6,304 bases of DNA from Flavobacteriales bacterium (GTDB lineage Bacteria > Bacteroidota > Bacteroidia > Flavobacteriales > BACL11). The DNA is taken from positions 1-6,304 of the forward strand of contig JABJNS010000111.1 of NCBI GenBank assembly GCA_018664745.1, read 5' to 3'. How positions within the stretch are numbered: the stretch's first letter is position 1; every line of letters begins with the position of its first letter. Position numbers and translations under genes: made by a program. The notes below the pieces were generated by a model that had not been told where the DNA came from, did no database searches, and saw only the letters and a program-made list of their open reading frames with translations. This document shows positions 6,061-6,304 of the stretch, piece by piece.

Positions 6061-6304
6061 GCAAGAATACAGGCATTTACGCATTTAGGAGAATATTTAA
6101 AAACGGATATACAGCAAGAGGCAGAGGGAAAATTGTATTCAGCTGAGGTGCTTAACCCTTGGTTTACCAAGGAAAATATTGACAAAGCCCTAAATGCTTG
6201 GCACGAGCAGTTAAAAGTAGATATGCTTACAGCTTGGCTGAGTCCTTATAAACTAGAGGAGGTAGCAAGCCCAAAAAAGGTGCTTATCATCATGGCAGGG
6301 AACA
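6049..6304 (+). CDS. Acyl-CoA reductase (LuxC-like), N-terminal part only
   Basis: Eighty-five codons and one extra base are present before the window ends; Bacteroidota members of this family are around 330-350 residues, so only about a quarter is seen. The start is MNLQARIQAFTHLGEYL, followed by LNPWFTKENIDKALNAW (35-51) and PKKVLIIMAGN (75-85). The NPWF-T-EN motif and the KKV-x-IIMAGN strand leading into the nucleotide-binding fold are what I know from Bacteroidota proteins annotated as acyl-CoA reductase (LuxC family, Pfam PF05893). LuxC-type enzymes reduce activated fatty acids to aldehydes with NADPH. The catalytic cysteine lies outside the window, so activity cannot be judged. The ATG at 6049 is chosen because the family begins at this point. 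It is divergent from the rnhB unit. Confidence 0.82.
   Translation, partial: MNLQARIQAFTHLGEYLKTDIQQEAEGKLYSAEVLNPWFTKENIDKALNAWHEQLKVDMLTAWLSPYKLEEVASPKKVLIIMAGN

Overview
The window reads as a piece of a Bacteroidota (Bacteroidetes) chromosome. The DNA is AT-rich. Start codons have no clear Shine-Dalgarno sequences, and the intergenic gaps carry TAnnTTTG -7 boxes, once with a correctly spaced upstream TTG. The protein families fit too: a GH109-type Gfo/Idh/MocA protein, a Bacteroidetes-style secreted glucosaminidase, and a LuxC-type acyl-CoA reductase. The order or genus cannot be told from this sequence alone. I saw no mobile elements, RNA genes, CRISPR arrays or phage genes.

Layout. Positions 1-896 (minus) hold the first 298 codons of a GH109-like NAD-binding glycosidase that runs off the left edge. 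Back-to-back with it, 976-1848 (plus) encodes an exported GH73-type glucosaminidase whose C-terminal part looks like outer-membrane beta strands. Its 3' end overlaps by 12 bases the 3' end of a convergent three-gene minus-strand unit. In transcription order that unit is an exported protein of unknown function (6000-5116), ribonuclease HII rnhB (5115-4519; its ATG directly abuts the previous stop), and a large membrane-anchored protein (4482-1837) with a duplicated domain followed by a beta-propeller-like region. At the right edge, 6049 onward (plus) begins an acyl-CoA reductase, divergent from the three-gene unit across only 48 bases.

How the genes fit together. The glucosaminidase (peptidoglycan), the anchored propeller protein and the small exported protein all appear to act in the cell envelope. 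RNase HII is the only clear cytoplasmic housekeeping enzyme in the minus-strand unit, and its presence there probably reflects co-transcription, not shared function. The most notable points are the glucosaminidase-barrel architecture, the internal duplication plus propeller in the 881-residue protein, the tail-to-tail gene overlap, and two opposed -7 boxes in an 18-bp imperfect palindrome at 6023-6040. Nothing here clearly amounts to a new defence or mobile system. No gene-free stretch exceeds 80 bases.
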